DNA of 64,000 nucleotides from Phenylobacterium sp. (GTDB lineage Bacteria > Pseudomonadota > Alphaproteobacteria > Caulobacterales > Caulobacteraceae), in the NCBI RefSeq assembly GCF_030651755.1, contig NZ_JAUSBZ010000152.1:1-64000 (forward strand), in the 5' to 3' direction. The notes under the pieces were generated by a model, which worked only from the letters and a program-made list of their open reading frames with translations, did not search any database and was not told where the DNA came from. How positions within the stretch are numbered: the first letter of the stretch is position 1; every line of letters starts with the position of its first letter. This document shows, piece after piece, positions 33,684-43,461 of this stretch. A program made the position numbers and the translations under genes.

Positions 33684-34757
33684 TCAGGGGGTCGGAACAG
33701 GGGCCATCGGCGCCGAGATGATCGGCGCCTCGCCGGCCCGGGCGTCCAGGGCCTCGCGCTCGGCCGTCACCACGTCCAGGGCCGCCTGGGCCTGGGCGAT
33801 GCGGGCCGGATCGCGGCTGTTCCGGGCGGTGATCAGGGCCTCGGTGGCCTCCATTTCCCGCACCGGCAGCAGGTGGCTGGCGTCGGCCGGCAGGAAGCCG
33901 CCGATGGAGATGGCCGCCAGCAGAGCCCGCTGGCGCTCGGCCTCGGGACCTTCGCCCTTGCCATAGGTCAGGAAGAACTGGCGGACCTTCTCCTTGACCG
34001 CCGGATCCAGATTCTTGCGCCAGACGATGGGGTCCTCGGGCAGCTTGGGCGATTCCCAGATCACATTGATCTTGTCGGTCACCGTCGGCTGGCCGTTGGC
34101 GCGGTTGATCACGTCCCGCTCGCCCTGCAGGCGGATGGCGGTGGAGTTGTTGGTGGCCACGTCGAGCACCCCATTGGCCACGGCGAACAGATTGGCCTGA
34201 TGGTTGGCGGTGCGCACCTGCTTGAAGCAGCGCTCCGGCTCGATGGCCCGGGGTCCGAACAGATAGGTCATGGGCGCGAGCGTGCCCGAGGTGGACTTGG
34301 CGTCGCCGATCCCGAAATCCAGGGTGCGGTCGCACTTGAGCACGTCTTCCAGGGTCAGGCCGCTGGAGGCGGTCGCGATCAGCACCGAACGATAGCCGTC
34401 CTCGCCGGAGGGGTCGAAGGTGCGGGCGAAGATCTCGGCGTCGGCCCGGCGCACGGCCTCAAGGCCCGACAGGTTGGAGAACCAGCCCACATCGGTCTGG
34501 CCAAAGCGCAGGGCCTCGATCAGGGCGGTGTAGTTGGAGCCGTAGAAGGGCTTCACCGGAATCCCGATCTCCTCCTCCATATCGGCCAGGACCGGCCGCC
34601 AGAGGGTGTCGAGACTGGTGGAGTTCTCCGTCGCCAGTATGGAGAAGTTCAGCACGTCGGGCTGGGCGCTGTTCAGGCTCTGTCGCTCCCCGCAGGCGGC
34701 GAGCATCAGGAGGAGGGCGGCGCTCAGGCCAGCGCCGAGGACTCTGCGAGCGATCAT
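33684..34757 (-). CDS. phnD: Phosphate/phosphonate-binding lipoprotein of an ABC transporter
   Basis: A 357-residue PhnD-like solute-binding protein. The lipobox LAAC ends at Cys22 after a hydrophobic signal, so it is probably a membrane-anchored periplasmic lipoprotein. The type II periplasmic binding fold shows VKPFYGSNYTALIEALRFGQ, DVGWFSNLSGLEAVRRA, GDAKSTSGTLAPMTYLF (anion-binding serines and threonines) and DVATNNSTAIRLQ. Its start overlaps the phnC stop (ATGA). Preference for phosphonate, phosphite or phosphate cannot be told. Confidence 0.9.
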   Translation of the reverse strand: MIARRVLGAGLSAALLLMLAACGERQSLNSAQPDVLNFSILATENSTSLDTLWRPVLADMEEEIGIPVKPFYGSNYTALIEALRFGQTDVGWFSNLSGLEAVRRADAEIFARTFDPSGEDGYRSVLIATASSGLTLEDVLKCDRTLDFGIGDAKSTSGTLAPMTYLFGPRAIEPERCFKQVRTANHQANLFAVANGVLDVATNNSTAIRLQGERDVINRANGQPTVTDKINVIWESPKLPEDPIVWRKNLDPAVKEKVRQFFLTYGKGEGPEAERQRALLAAISIGGFLPADASHLLPVREMEATEALITARNSRDPARIAQAQAALDVVTAEREALDARAGEAPIISAPMAPVPTP

Positions 34758-35548
34758 TGGGGGGCTCCCTCCCAGAAGACGTCTTCGAATTCGGGACCGT
34801 AGATGTCGATAAGCTGTTTGCGTTTCAGTCCCTGGGGCGGGCCATCATAGACCACCTTGCCGGCCTTGAGGGCGACGACCCGGTCACAATAGCGCAGGGC
34901 GTAGTCCACCTGGTGCAGGGTGACGATCAAGGTCAGGCCGTCGGCCCGGTTCAGGTCCCGCAGGACCTCCATCACCTTGCGGGCCGCCACGGGATCAAGG
35001 GAGGCCACCGGCTCGTCGGCGAGGATGATCTTGGCCTTCTGCACCAGGGTCCGGGCGATGGCCGCCCGCTGCTGCTGGCCCCCCGACAGGGTGCCCGCCC
35101 GCTGGCCGGCATATTCGGCCACGCCTACCCGGGCCAGCGCCGCCATGGCGGCGTTCTTGGTCTCGGCGGGCCAGAACCCGAAAAGCCCCCGCAGGAAGCC
35201 GATCCGCCCCAGCGAGCCCATGGCGACATTGGTGAACAGGGTCAGCCGGCCCACCAGGTTGAACTGCTGGAAGATCATGCCGATGCGGATTCGGGTGCGG
35301 CGCACGTCGCGATCGACGCGGCCCTGGGCCTGGACGGCGCCGCCAAAGGCTTCGATCCGGCCGGGCCCCTTGTCGATGGGCGCCAGGCCATTGATGGCGC
35401 GCAGCAGGGTGGACTTGCCCGATCCCGAAGGACCGATCAGGGCGATCATCTCGCCGCGGGCGACGTCGAGGGAGACGGCGTCCAGCGCGCGGCGGGACCC
35501 GAAGCTCTTCGACACTTGGCGCACCGACAGAACGGCTGCGTCAGACAT
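34754..35548 (-). CDS. phnC: Phosphonate/phosphate ABC transporter ATP-binding protein
   Basis: A 264-residue ABC ATPase with Walker A GPSGSGKSTLLRAI near residue 40, Q-loop IFQQFNLVGRLTLFTN, signature LSGGQQQRAAIARTL, Walker B IILADEPVASLDP, and switch histidine in VTLHQVDYALRYC. PhnC-specific features are FQQFNLV and the long insert LGRIGFLRGLFGFWP. It is the first gene of phnCDE. No C-P lyase, phosphonatase or phoB-like gene is nearby. Confidence 0.93.
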   Translation of the reverse strand: MSDAAVLSVRQVSKSFGSRRALDAVSLDVARGEMIALIGPSGSGKSTLLRAINGLAPIDKGPGRIEAFGGAVQAQGRVDRDVRRTRIRIGMIFQQFNLVGRLTLFTNVAMGSLGRIGFLRGLFGFWPAETKNAAMAALARVGVAEYAGQRAGTLSGGQQQRAAIARTLVQKAKIILADEPVASLDPVAARKVMEVLRDLNRADGLTLIVTLHQVDYALRYCDRVVALKAGKVVYDGPPQGLKRKQLIDIYGPEFEDVFWEGAPQ

Positions 35549-35853
35549 GAACGGCGACTATCCCCTGGGCGTTCGGCGGCCGGACTCATACCAGCGCGTG
35601 ATCGCCGAGCCCCACGACGGTTTCATGACATGGGCGCCCCTCGCGGTCCAGCACGGCGCCTTTGCACGACCGCTTCGGGCGGATTCGGGGGGCGGTCTGA
35701 GCGCGCCAAGCCCAGGCCCAGCAAGGTTCATTTGCCGGGCGCCCTTTACATCGGCGCCATATGCCCCTATTTCCCACCGCTCCGGCGGACCCCGTTGTCC
35801 AAAGCGTTGCTAACGCCGGATTGGGTTCAACAATCTGTTGGGGGTTGCGTGAG
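35549..35853. other. Divergent intergenic region between phnC and the decarboxylase gene
   Basis: About 305 bases. The decarboxylase frame is open back to an ATG at 35761 but homology begins only at 35854, so 35761-35853 is probably untranslated. Both promoters must lie here; I could not assign boxes with confidence and saw no clear Pho box near phnC. Confidence 0.45.
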
Positions 35854-37110
35854 GTGCACAGGTACCATACGCCCCTGGACCTGGTCCGTGAGCGGTCACC
35901 GGAACGTCCTGTCGCCTTTGCGCGACCGGACGCCGTGGCCCTAGCGGCGCGCTGGTTCCAGGACAATTTTAAAGGCGACGTCTTCTACGCTGTGAAGGCC
36001 AACCCTTCGCCGTGGGTGCTTGAAACCCTCGCGGCGAATGGCGTGCGGTCGTTCGACGTGGCGTCGGTTCCAGAAATCGAGCTGGTGGCGAAACACGCCC
36101 CTGGCGCGCGCATGGCCTTCATGCATCCGGTCAAGAGCCGCCGCTCCATCTCCACGGCCTATTTCGACCATGGGGTGCGGACCTTCGCCCTCGATACGCA
36201 CGAAGAGTTGGCCAAGATCCTCGACGCCACCGGTCACGCCAAGGACCTGAACCTGATGGTTCGCCTGGGCGTCGCCGCCGAGGGCGCGGCCTATTCCCTG
36301 TCGGGCAAGTTCGGCGTCGATGCGCATGAGGCCCCTGACCTGCTGCTGGCCGCCCGCCGGGCGACCCAGGAGCTGATGGGCGTCTCCTTCCATGTGGGCA
36401 GCCAGTGCATGCGGCCGACCGCCTATCAGGCGGCCATGAGCCAGGCCTCCCGCGCGCTCGTCCGCGCCGGCGTCTTCGCCGACGTGGTCGATGTGGGCGG
36501 CGGCTTCCCGTCGGTCTATCCCGGCATGGTGCCGCCGGCGCTCGCCGACTACATGGACTCCATCGACCGCGGCTTCGCCGAGATGATGGTCCATGAGACC
36601 ACCTAGCTGTGGTGCGAGCCTGGCCGGGCCCTGGTGGCGGAAGCCTCTTCGGTGCTGACCGCCGTCGAGCTGCGCAAGGGCGACGCCCTTTATCTGAACG
36701 ACGGCTCCTATGGCAGCCTGTTCGACGCCACCCACACCAAGTGGCCCTTCCCGGTGAAGCTGCTGCGCCGCGAGGCCGATGGCTCGGCCCGGGAAGTGGA
36801 AGGCCCGCTGAAGCCCTACCGCTTCTATGGTCCGACCTGCGACTCCCTGGACCACATGCCCGGCCCCTTCTGGCTGCCCGAGGATGTGCGCGAGGGCGAC
36901 TTTGTCGAGATCGGCATGCTGGGCGCCTATGGCGTGGCGATGAACACCCGCTTCAACGGCTTCGGCGACACCGAGACCGTGGCGGTGGACGATCCGCCGA
37001 TGGCGTCCATGTATGGCCTGGCCCGCCGCTCCATCCCGGTGCCGCGGACCGAGACGCACAATGTCGTCAAGCTGTCGCGGGCCCGGGGCAAGAAACGTCG
37101 TCGGCGTTAG
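35854..37110 (+). pseudogene. Ornithine/lysine decarboxylase-type gene (PLP fold III) interrupted by one in-frame TAG
   Basis: A 419-codon frame coding for a fold-III decarboxylase (eukaryotic-type ODC family, making putrescine or cadaverine), with one TAG at 36604-36606, codon 251. Both sides stay in the same frame and keep the conserved motifs. Before it are Lys48 in VFYAVKANPSP (PLP Schiff base), SFHVGSQC and VDVGGGFPSVY. After it are LWCEPGRALV (phosphate-binding CEPGR, two codons downstream) and YGPTCDSLDHM with Cys329, the catalytic cysteine. The codon at TAG is one base away from GAG or CAG. Start chosen is GTG 35854 (VHRYHTPLDLV), where family similarity begins. No other lesion is visible, so this is a recent mutation, a sequence error or readthrough. 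Confidence 0.85.
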
Positions 37111-37137
37111 GACGTTAGGTTCGACGCACACGCATGA

Positions 37138-37175
37138 GACGCGACCGGTCGCTCCGTCCCGGTCGCGTCCTTTCT
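37138..37175 (+). terminator. Rho-independent terminator of the decarboxylase gene
   Basis: Perfect eleven-base stem GACGCGACCGG (37138-37148) and CCGGTCGCGTC (37159-37169) with a ten-base loop, then CTTTCT. It lies 28 bases after the decarboxylase stop and before the deoxyhypusine-synthase-like gene, so the latter probably has its own promoter or depends on readthrough. Confidence 0.75.
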
Positions 37176-37212
37176 CCATGGACGGGCGCTCAAACTCTAG
37201 GACTCCAAGAGA

Positions 37213-38271
37213 ATGAACGCTGAGGTTCAGTCCAACCGCAAGGCCGAGCTGCTGTCGTCCACCGTCGAGCACGTGGCCATCGACCAGTACGACGCCCGTC
37301 CGATCATCGACGCCATGCGTCAGATGAGCTTCACCAGCCGCGACACCGCGCGCGCGGCCGACATCTTCTCCATGGCCCTGGAAGATCCGTCCTGCTCGAC
37401 CTGGCTGACGCTCGCCGGCTCCACCAGCGCCGGCGGCTGCATGCACATCTATCGCGACATGGTGAAGTACGGCCTGATCGACGCGGTGGTCGCCACCGGC
37501 GCCTCCATCGTCGACATGGATTTCTTCGAAGCGCTCGGCTTCAAGCACTACCAGGCGAAAGAGCCGGTGGACGATCGCGACCTGCGCGCCCTCTATATCG
37601 ACCGGATCTACGACACCTATATCGATGAGGAAGAGCTGCAGACCTGCGACGCGGTGATCAAGGAGATCACCGACCAGCTGGAGCCGCGGCCCTATTCCTC
37701 GCGGGAATTCATCTGGGAGATGGGCAAGTGGCTGGCGGCGGGGAACGCCAAGAAGCCGGGTTCGCTGATCCAGACGGCCTATGAGGAAGGCGTGCCGATC
37801 TTCTGCCCGGCCTTCACCGACTCCTCGGCCGGCTTTGGCCTGGTCAAGCATCAGGTGGAGCGGATGAAGGCGGGCAAGCCTTACCTGACCATCGACTCCA
37901 TCGCCGACTTCCGCGAGCTCACCGACGTCAAGATCGCGGCGGGCACCACCGGCCTGTTCATGGTCGGCGGCGGCGTGCCCAAGAACTTCGCCCAGGACAC
38001 GGTGGTCTGCGCCGAGATCCTCGGGCAGGAGGTCGACATGCACAAATACGCCATCCAGCTGACGGTGGCCGATGTGCGCGACGGCGCCTGCTCGTCCTCG
38101 ACGCTGCAGGAGGCCTGCTCCTGGGGCAAGGTGGACGTCACCTGGGAACAGATGGTCTTCGCCGAAGCCACCACCGTGGTCCCCCTGATCGCCTCGGACG
38201 CCTGGCACCGGGGCTCCTGGAAGACCCGCGAACGCCGCCGCTGGAACAAGCTGTTCGAAAAGGCGGCCTAG
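37213..38271 (+). CDS. Deoxyhypusine-synthase-like protein (polyamine aminobutyl/guanidinobutyl transferase family)
   Basis: A 352-residue NAD-dependent enzyme of the deoxyhypusine synthase family. Motifs are LTLAGSTSAGGCMHIYRDMV, IDAVVATGASIVDMD, VPIFCPAFTDSSAGFG, and EACSWGKVD with Lys306, the lysine that carries the aminobutyl group in human DHS. Bacteria have no eIF5A, so bacterial members are thought to make homospermidine or related guanidino-polyamines from spermidine or agmatine. The upstream decarboxylase gene supports a polyamine role. The ATG is at 37213, with AAGAGA nine bases or so upstream. The exact product is not readable. Confidence 0.87.
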   Translation: MNAEVQSNRKAELLSSTVEHVAIDQYDARPIIDAMRQMSFTSRDTARAADIFSMALEDPSCSTWLTLAGSTSAGGCMHIYRDMVKYGLIDAVVATGASIVDMDFFEALGFKHYQAKEPVDDRDLRALYIDRIYDTYIDEEELQTCDAVIKEITDQLEPRPYSSREFIWEMGKWLAAGNAKKPGSLIQTAYEEGVPIFCPAFTDSSAGFGLVKHQVERMKAGKPYLTIDSIADFRELTDVKIAAGTTGLFMVGGGVPKNFAQDTVVCAEILGQEVDMHKYAIQLTVADVRDGACSSSTLQEACSWGKVDVTWEQMVFAEATTVVPLIASDAWHRGSWKTRERRRWNKLFEKAA

Positions 38272-38285
38272 GCTCAGGCCGTAAA

Positions 38286-38404
38286 AGAGGGTCACGAAGG
38301 ACACGAAGGAAGCCAAGGACACGAAGGTGTCGGCGGCCTCGCCTTTGTGTCCTTCGCGCTCCTTTGTGTGCTTCGTGTCGCCCCTTGACGGCGCCTGCGG
38401 CGCA
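38286..38404. repeat. GACACGAAGG hairpin repeat, copy 4
   Basis: Starts 15 bases after the deoxyhypusine-synthase-like stop. Left arm GTCACGAAGGACACGAAGG and AAGGACACGAAGG faces right arm CCTTTGTGTCCTT and CCTTTGTGTGCTTCGTGTC. The reverse complement of the right arm matches the left arm at most positions, giving a hairpin of about 100 bases. The tail is CCCCTTGACGGCGCCTGCGG with a final CGC. Confidence 0.85.
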
Positions 38405-38437
38405 CAGGACGCCGCTATCGAATCTCAAACCCCATGC

Positions 38438-38525
38438 CGTCACCCTGGGCCTTGTGCCCAGGGTCCCTCGCGACGCTTGCGCCCGCCCCGGGCAGGGACC
38501 CTCTGGACAAGCCCGAGGGCGGCGG
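38438..38525. repeat. Long intergenic hairpin (CACCCTGGGCCTTGTGCCC type)
   Basis: Left arm 38438-38468 (containing CCCTGGGCCTTGTGCCCAGG and GGTCCCT) pairs imperfectly with right arm 38494-38525 (AGGGACCCTCTGGACAAGCC and CGAGGGCGG). The left arm also contains its own small palindrome CCCTGGGC..GCCCAGGG. It lies between repeat copy 4 and acs; the remaining 80 bases before acs hold SD AAGGGAG but no clear promoter boxes. Confidence 0.75.
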
Positions 38526-38605
38526 GGAAATGAGTCGTACAGGCGGTTGCCACAGGCCCCCCACTCCGCATACTCCGCGCCAAAGTCGATCAAGGGAGTT
38601 GCGCC

Positions 38606-40546
38606 GTGAGTGATGGCGAGATTTTTCCGGTGCCTGAGTCCTGGGCTGCGCGGACGCACATGGATGCGGCCGCCTATGACGCCGCCTGCCAGCGGGCCGA
38701 CCAGGACCCGGACGGCTACTGGCGCGAGGTGGCGAGCCGCCTGGACTGGTCCAAGCCCTTCACCCAGGTCAAGGACGTCTCCTTCAACGCCTCAGATTTC
38801 CGCATCAAGTGGTTCGCCGATGGCGAGCTGAATGTCAGCGTCAACTGCATCGACCGGCATCTGCCGGAGCGGGCCGACCAGGTGGCCATCATCTGGGAGA
38901 GCGATGACCCGGAAATCTACAGCACCCTGACCTATGGCGAGTTGCACGCCGAGGTCTGCCGCATGGCCAATGTGCTCAAGGCCAAGGGCGTCAAGAAGGG
39001 CGACCGGGTCACCATCTATCTGCCGATGATCCCGGCCGCGGCCGTGGCCATGCTGGCCTGTTCGCGGATCGGGGCGGTGCATTCGGTGGTGTTTGGCGGC
39101 TTCTCGCCTGACAGCCTGGCCGGCCGCATCCAGGACTGCGACTCCCGCATCGTCATCACCGCCGATGAGGGCGTGCGCGGCGGCCGCATCGTGCCGCTGA
39201 AGGCCAATGTGGACGAGGCGCTGAAGGCCTGCCCGGACGTCACCGACGTCATCGTCGTGCGGCGCACCAAGGCCGACGTGCCCATGGTCGAGGGCCGCGA
39301 CGCCTATTATGGCGAGCTGAAAAAGACCGTCGCCGACACCTGCGACCCGGAGCCGATGAACGCCGAGGATCCGCTGTTCATCCTCTACACCTCCGGCTCG
39401 ACGGGGAAGCCCAAGGGGGTGCTGCACACCACCGGCGGCTATCTGACCTGGGCGGCCCACACCCATGAGCTGGTGTTCGACTATCGCCCCGGGGAGGTCT
39501 TCTGGTGCACCGCCGATGTGGGCTGGGTCACCGGCCACTCCTATGTGGTCTATGGCCCGCTCGCCAATGCGGCGACCACGGTGATGTTCGAGGGCGTGGC
39601 CACCTATCCGGACAATTCCCGCTTCTGGCAGGTGGTGGACAAGCACAAGGTGGAGATCTTCTACACCGCGCCCACCGCCATCCGCGCCCTGATGCGCGAC
39701 GGCGACGCGCCGGTGAAAAAGGCCAGCCGGGAGTCCCTGCGCCTGCTGGGCACAGTGGGCGAGCCGATCAATCCCGAAGCCTGGCTCTGGTATCACCGGG
39801 TGGTGGGCGAGGGTCGCTGCCCGGTGGTCGACACCTATTGGCAGACCGAGACCGGCGCCTGCCTGGCCACCCCCCTGCCCGGCGCGACGCCGGCCAAGCC
39901 CGGCTCCTGCGCCATGCCCCTGCCCGGGGTAAAGTTCCAGCTGGTGGACGCCGACGGCAAGGTGCTGGACGGCGCGACCAGCGGCAATCTCTGCCTGACC
40001 GATTCCTGGCCTGGCCAGATGCGCACGGTTTATGGGGACCATGAGCGCTTCATCCAGACCTATTTCACCACCTATCCCGGCAAGTACTTCACCGGCGACG
40101 GCTGCCGCCGGGACGCCGACGGCTATTACTGGATCACCGGCCGGGTGGACGATGTGATCAATGTGTCGGGCCACCGCCTGGGCACGGCCGAGATCGAGAG
40201 CGCCCTGGTGGGCCATGAGGCCGTGGCTGAGGCCGCCGTGGTTGGCTATCCCCACGACATCAAGGGCCAGGGCATCTACGCCTTCGTGACGCTCAAGTCC
40301 GATGTGGAGCTCACCGACATCCTGGCCGCCGACATCAAGGGCTGGGTGCGCCGGGAGATCGGCGCCTTCGCGGCCCTCGACGCTCTGCAGTTTGCGCCCT
40401 CCCTGCCCAAGACCCGGTCGGGCAAGATCATGCGCCGCATCCTGCGCAAGATCGCCGAGAACCAGACCGACCAGCTGGGCGACACCTCGACCCTGGCTGA
40501 GCCCGGCGTGGTCGACGACCTCGTGCAGAATCGCGTCGCGGTTTGA
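38606..40546 (+). CDS. acs: Acetyl-CoA synthetase
   Basis: Activates acetate to acetyl-CoA through acetyl-AMP. The 646-residue length is standard. Motifs are the P-loop-like [41 protein letters not shown], the hinge/C-domain [39 protein letters not shown] and [16 protein letters not shown], whose lysine is acetylated by Pat-type enzymes in known homologues. The start is GTG at 38606 with AAGGGAG about eight bases upstream. The Rsm22-like gene overlaps its stop codon. Confidence 0.96.
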   Translation: MSDGEIFPVPESWAARTHMDAAAYDAACQRADQDPDGYWREVASRLDWSKPFTQVKDVSFNASDFRIKWFADGELNVSVNCIDRHLPERADQVAIIWESDDPEIYSTLTYGELHAEVCRMANVLKAKGVKKGDRVTIYLPMIPAAAVAMLACSRIGAVHSVVFGGFSPDSLAGRIQDCDSRIVITADEGVRGGRIVPLKANVDEALKACPDVTDVIVVRRTKADVPMVEGRDAYYGELKKTVADTCDPEPMNAEDPLFILYTSGSTGKPKGVLHTTGGYLTWAAHTHELVFDYRPGEVFWCTADVGWVTGHSYVVYGPLANAATTVMFEGVATYPDNSRFWQVVDKHKVEIFYTAPTAIRALMRDGDAPVKKASRESLRLLGTVGEPINPEAWLWYHRVVGEGRCPVVDTYWQTETGACLATPLPGATPAKPGSCAMPLPGVKFQLVDADGKVLDGATSGNLCLTDSWPGQMRTVYGDHERFIQTYFTTYPGKYFTGDGCRRDADGYYWITGRVDDVINVSGHRLGTAEIESALVGHEAVAEAAVVGYPHDIKGQGIYAFVTLKSDVELTDILAADIKGWVRREIGAFAALDALQFAPSLPKTRSGKIMRRILRKIAENQTDQLGDTSTLAEPGVVDDLVQNRVAV

Positions 40547-41523
40547 GCCCCGACCTTCCCGGCCCCCTGCGCGGGGCCATTGAGGCCAGGCTCGAGGGCG
40601 TCTCCCGCCGGGACCTGGCCGAACGGGCGGCCCGGGTCTCGGCGGGCTATCGCGGCGGGGCAGGCTCGGCCGGGGTTGTGCTGACCCCGGACGACGCGCT
40701 GGCCTATGCGCTCGCCCGCCTGCCGGCCACCTACGCCGCCGACATGGCCGTCTTCTCCGCGGTCGCCGAGGCCTGTCCGGACTTTGCGCCGGCCACCCTG
40801 CTGGACGCCGGCGCCGGCCCCGGGACGGCGTCCTGGGCGGCGCTGGAGGTCTGGCCGCAGATCGAGGCGGCCCTGCTGCTGGACGAGAGCGGCCCCTTCC
40901 TCGACCTCGCCCGCATCCTGGGCGAGGGCGGGCCGCCAGTGCTGGCGGGCGCCGAGCGGCGCCGGGCCAATCTGACCGCGACCCAGGCCGAGCCCTGGCC
41001 CAGGGCCGAGCTGGTGGTCGCCTCCTACGTCCTGGCCGAGATCCCGGCGCCGGCGCAGCCCCCCCTGGTGGAGCGGCTGTGGGACGCCTGTGAAGGCCTG
41101 CTGGTGCTGGTGGAGCCCGGCACGCCGGCCGGCTACCAACGGATTCTGGCCGCCCGGACCCAGTTGATCGCGGCCGGCGCCCGGCTGGCTGGGCCCTGCC
41201 CCCACGCCCAGGCCTGTCCGCTGAGCGCGCCCGACTGGTGCCATTTCGTCCAGCGCCTGCCCCGCTCCCGCGACCATCGCCTGGCCAAGGGGGCCGATGC
41301 GCCCTTCGAGGACGAGAAGTTCATCTGGCTCGCCGCGGCCCGGGATAGCATCGTGGTCACCCCCTTCGAGGCCCGGGTGCTCGCCCCCCCTCGCCAGGCC
41401 AAGCCCGGCGTCGACCTCAAGCTTTGCGTGCAGTCAGGCGCGCTGGAGCAGCGTTTTGTCCCCCGCCGCGACAAGCCAGCCTACGCCCTGGCGCGCCGCC
41501 TGGACTGGGGCGACGCCATCTAA
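40543..41523 (+). CDS. Rsm22-family small-subunit rRNA methyltransferase-like protein
   Basis: A 326-residue SAM-dependent methyltransferase-fold protein related to mitochondrial Rsm22. The SAM motif is [16 protein letters not shown] (residues about 87-102), with ASYVLAEIP as motif IV. A cysteine cluster [17 protein letters not shown] near residue 223 matches the proposed iron-sulphur or zinc site of the family. The predicted start is TTG at 40543, overlapping the acs stop as TTGA, so translation may be coupled; no better start is visible. Ribosome-linked function comes from the mitochondrial homologue and is inferred here. Confidence 0.83.
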   Translation: MSPDLPGPLRGAIEARLEGVSRRDLAERAARVSAGYRGGAGSAGVVLTPDDALAYALARLPATYAADMAVFSAVAEACPDFAPATLLDAGAGPGTASWAALEVWPQIEAALLLDESGPFLDLARILGEGGPPVLAGAERRRANLTATQAEPWPRAELVVASYVLAEIPAPAQPPLVERLWDACEGLLVLVEPGTPAGYQRILAARTQLIAAGARLAGPCPHAQACPLSAPDWCHFVQRLPRSRDHRLAKGADAPFEDEKFIWLAAARDSIVVTPFEARVLAPPRQAKPGVDLKLCVQSGALEQRFVPRRDKPAYALARRLDWGDAI

Positions 41524-41643
41524 AGCGCAGTCCTGTCGCCAAACCGCCCACACACGCTTGCCTTCGCCCCCGCCGCTCGGCTTTCTGGGGACAAGGCCGC
41601 CTGAAGAAGGCCAGAGAACAACCCACCTAGGACGCCAGGACCC

Positions 41644-43401
41644 ATGACCGAGACCGCCGCCAAACCTTGGCCCATCATGTCCATCGCCGAGGCCCACGCC
41701 AGGCTGACCGCGCCGGGGGAGCGCTTCGAGCTGGACGAGGCGTTGATCGACGGGGTCGCGACCAAGGTCTGGAAGAACGCCCCTGCAACCTTGCGCGACG
41801 TGCTGCTGAACGGCCGGGCCTTCGGCAGCCGGGAATTCCTGGTCCATGAGGACGAGCGGGCCACGTTCGAGGCCTTCACCCGGGCGGTCATCACCCTCGC
41901 CCACCAGCTGCAGGCCGATGGGGTGAAGCCTGGGGATCGGGTGGCCCTGGTCATGCGCAACCTGCCCGAATGGCCGACAGCCTTCTTCGCCGCCGCCATC
42001 ATCGGGGCCATCGTCACGCCCCTGAACGCCTGGTGGACCGGGCCTGAGCTGGAGTTCGGTCTGGCTGATTCCGGGGCCAAGGTCGCCCTGGTGGATGACG
42101 AGCGGCTGGAGCGGATGCTGGAACGCCTGGACGCCTGCCCGGCGCTCGCCCGGGTCTATGTGACGCGCACAGAAAGCCTGCCCGCCGACCCACGTCTGGC
42201 CCGGTTGGAGGACGTGATCGGCCCGGTGAACAGCTGGGGCGATCTGCCTGACCAGCCCCTGCCCGAGGTTCCTCTGGCGCCCGATGATGTGGCGACCATC
42301 TTCTACACCTCCGGCACCACCGGAAAGCCCAAGGGGGCGCTGGGGACCCACCGCAACCTGACGGCCAACATCATGGCCAGCGCCTGCGCGGCGGCCCGCG
42401 GTTTCTTGAGGCGCGGGGAGCCGATCCCGGAGCAGGACCCCCACAAGCTGCCTCAGCGGGCCTATCTGCTGGTGGTGCCCATGTTCCATGTGACGGGATG
42501 CAACGCGACCCTGTCGCCGGCCATCAATTCGGGCTCCAAGCTGGTCCTGATGCGGAAGTGGGAGCCGGTGGAGGCCATGGGCCTGATCGAGAAGGAGCGC
42601 GTCACCAACACCGGCGGCGTGCCCACCATCGCCTGGCAGCTGATCGAGCATCCGGCCCGCAAGGACTTCGACCTGTCGTCGCTCACCACCGTGGCCTATG
42701 GCGGCGCCCCCTCGGCGCCCGACCTGGTGCGCAAGATCGTCGAGACCTTCCCGGGCTCGGCGCCCTCCAACGGCTGGGGCATGACCGAGACATCGGCCAC
42801 CTGCACCACTAATATCGGCCGCGACTATGAACACCGCCCCGACAGCTGTGGGGTGGCCCCGCCCCCCTGCGAGCTGAAGATCGTCGATCCCGCCGACGGG
42901 GTCACCGAACTGCCCGTGGGCCGGGTGGGCGAGCTGTGGGCCAAGGGGCCGAACATCGTCAAAGGCTACTGGAACCGGCCGGAAGCCACCGCCGAGACCT
43001 TTGTCGAGGGCTGGGTGCGCACCGGCGACCTGGCCCGCCTGGACGAGGAGGGCTTCTGCTTCATCGTCGACCGGGCCAAGGACATGCTGATCCGCGGCGG
43101 CGAGAACATCTACTGCGTGGAGGTGGAGAACGTCCTCTACGACCATCCCGATGTGATGGACGCCGCCCTGATCGGCCTGCCGCACCGCACTTTGGGCGAA
43201 GAACCCGCCGCCGTCGTCCACCTGAAGCCCGGCGGCACGGCCACCGAGGCCGAGCTTCGGGCCTTTGTCCGTGAGCGGCTGGCGGCCTTCAAGGTCCCGG
43301 TCAGGGTGGCCTTCTGGCCCGAAACCCTGCCGCGCAACGCCAATGGGAAAATCCTCAAATCCGAGCTGAAAGCCGCCTTTGAGACCGCCGCCGACGCCTG
43401 A
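41644..43401 (+). CDS. Acyl-CoA ligase (AMP-dependent synthetase family)
   Basis: A 585-residue adenylate-forming enzyme that joins a carboxylic acid to CoA via an acyl-AMP. The ATP-binding motif is IFYTSGTTGKPKGALGTHRN near residue 220. NGWGMTETSATCTTN is the A5-type motif, VRTGDLARLDEEGFCFIVDR the A7/A8 region, and NANGKILKSEL holds the catalytic lysine close to the C-terminus. It resembles class I medium- or long-chain fatty acid CoA ligases; substrate is not defined. The 120-base gap before it contains no clear terminator. Confidence 0.9.
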   Translation: MTETAAKPWPIMSIAEAHARLTAPGERFELDEALIDGVATKVWKNAPATLRDVLLNGRAFGSREFLVHEDERATFEAFTRAVITLAHQLQADGVKPGDRVALVMRNLPEWPTAFFAAAIIGAIVTPLNAWWTGPELEFGLADSGAKVALVDDERLERMLERLDACPALARVYVTRTESLPADPRLARLEDVIGPVNSWGDLPDQPLPEVPLAPDDVATIFYTSGTTGKPKGALGTHRNLTANIMASACAAARGFLRRGEPIPEQDPHKLPQRAYLLVVPMFHVTGCNATLSPAINSGSKLVLMRKWEPVEAMGLIEKERVTNTGGVPTIAWQLIEHPARKDFDLSSLTTVAYGGAPSAPDLVRKIVETFPGSAPSNGWGMTETSATCTTNIGRDYEHRPDSCGVAPPPCELKIVDPADGVTELPVGRVGELWAKGPNIVKGYWNRPEATAETFVEGWVRTGDLARLDEEGFCFIVDRAKDMLIRGGENIYCVEVENVLYDHPDVMDAALIGLPHRTLGEEPAAVVHLKPGGTATEAELRAFVRERLAAFKVPVRVAFWPETLPRNANGKILKSELKAAFETAADA

Positions 43402-43461
43402 ACGCCTTGGAGCCAGGGCTTTCGGCGCCTAAATGAGCGGCAGAAGGTCCCAGGCGGGCCA

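Noticed and set aside
36604-36606. Pyrrolysine or other programmed recoding at the TAG
   Set aside because: This decarboxylase family has no known recoded residue here, and no recoding machinery is in the window; a point mutation or base-call error is simpler.
35941-38322. Long minus-strand frame opposite the decarboxylase and deoxyhypusine-synthase-like genes
   Set aside because: No recognisable domain; both plus-strand genes have catalytic motifs.
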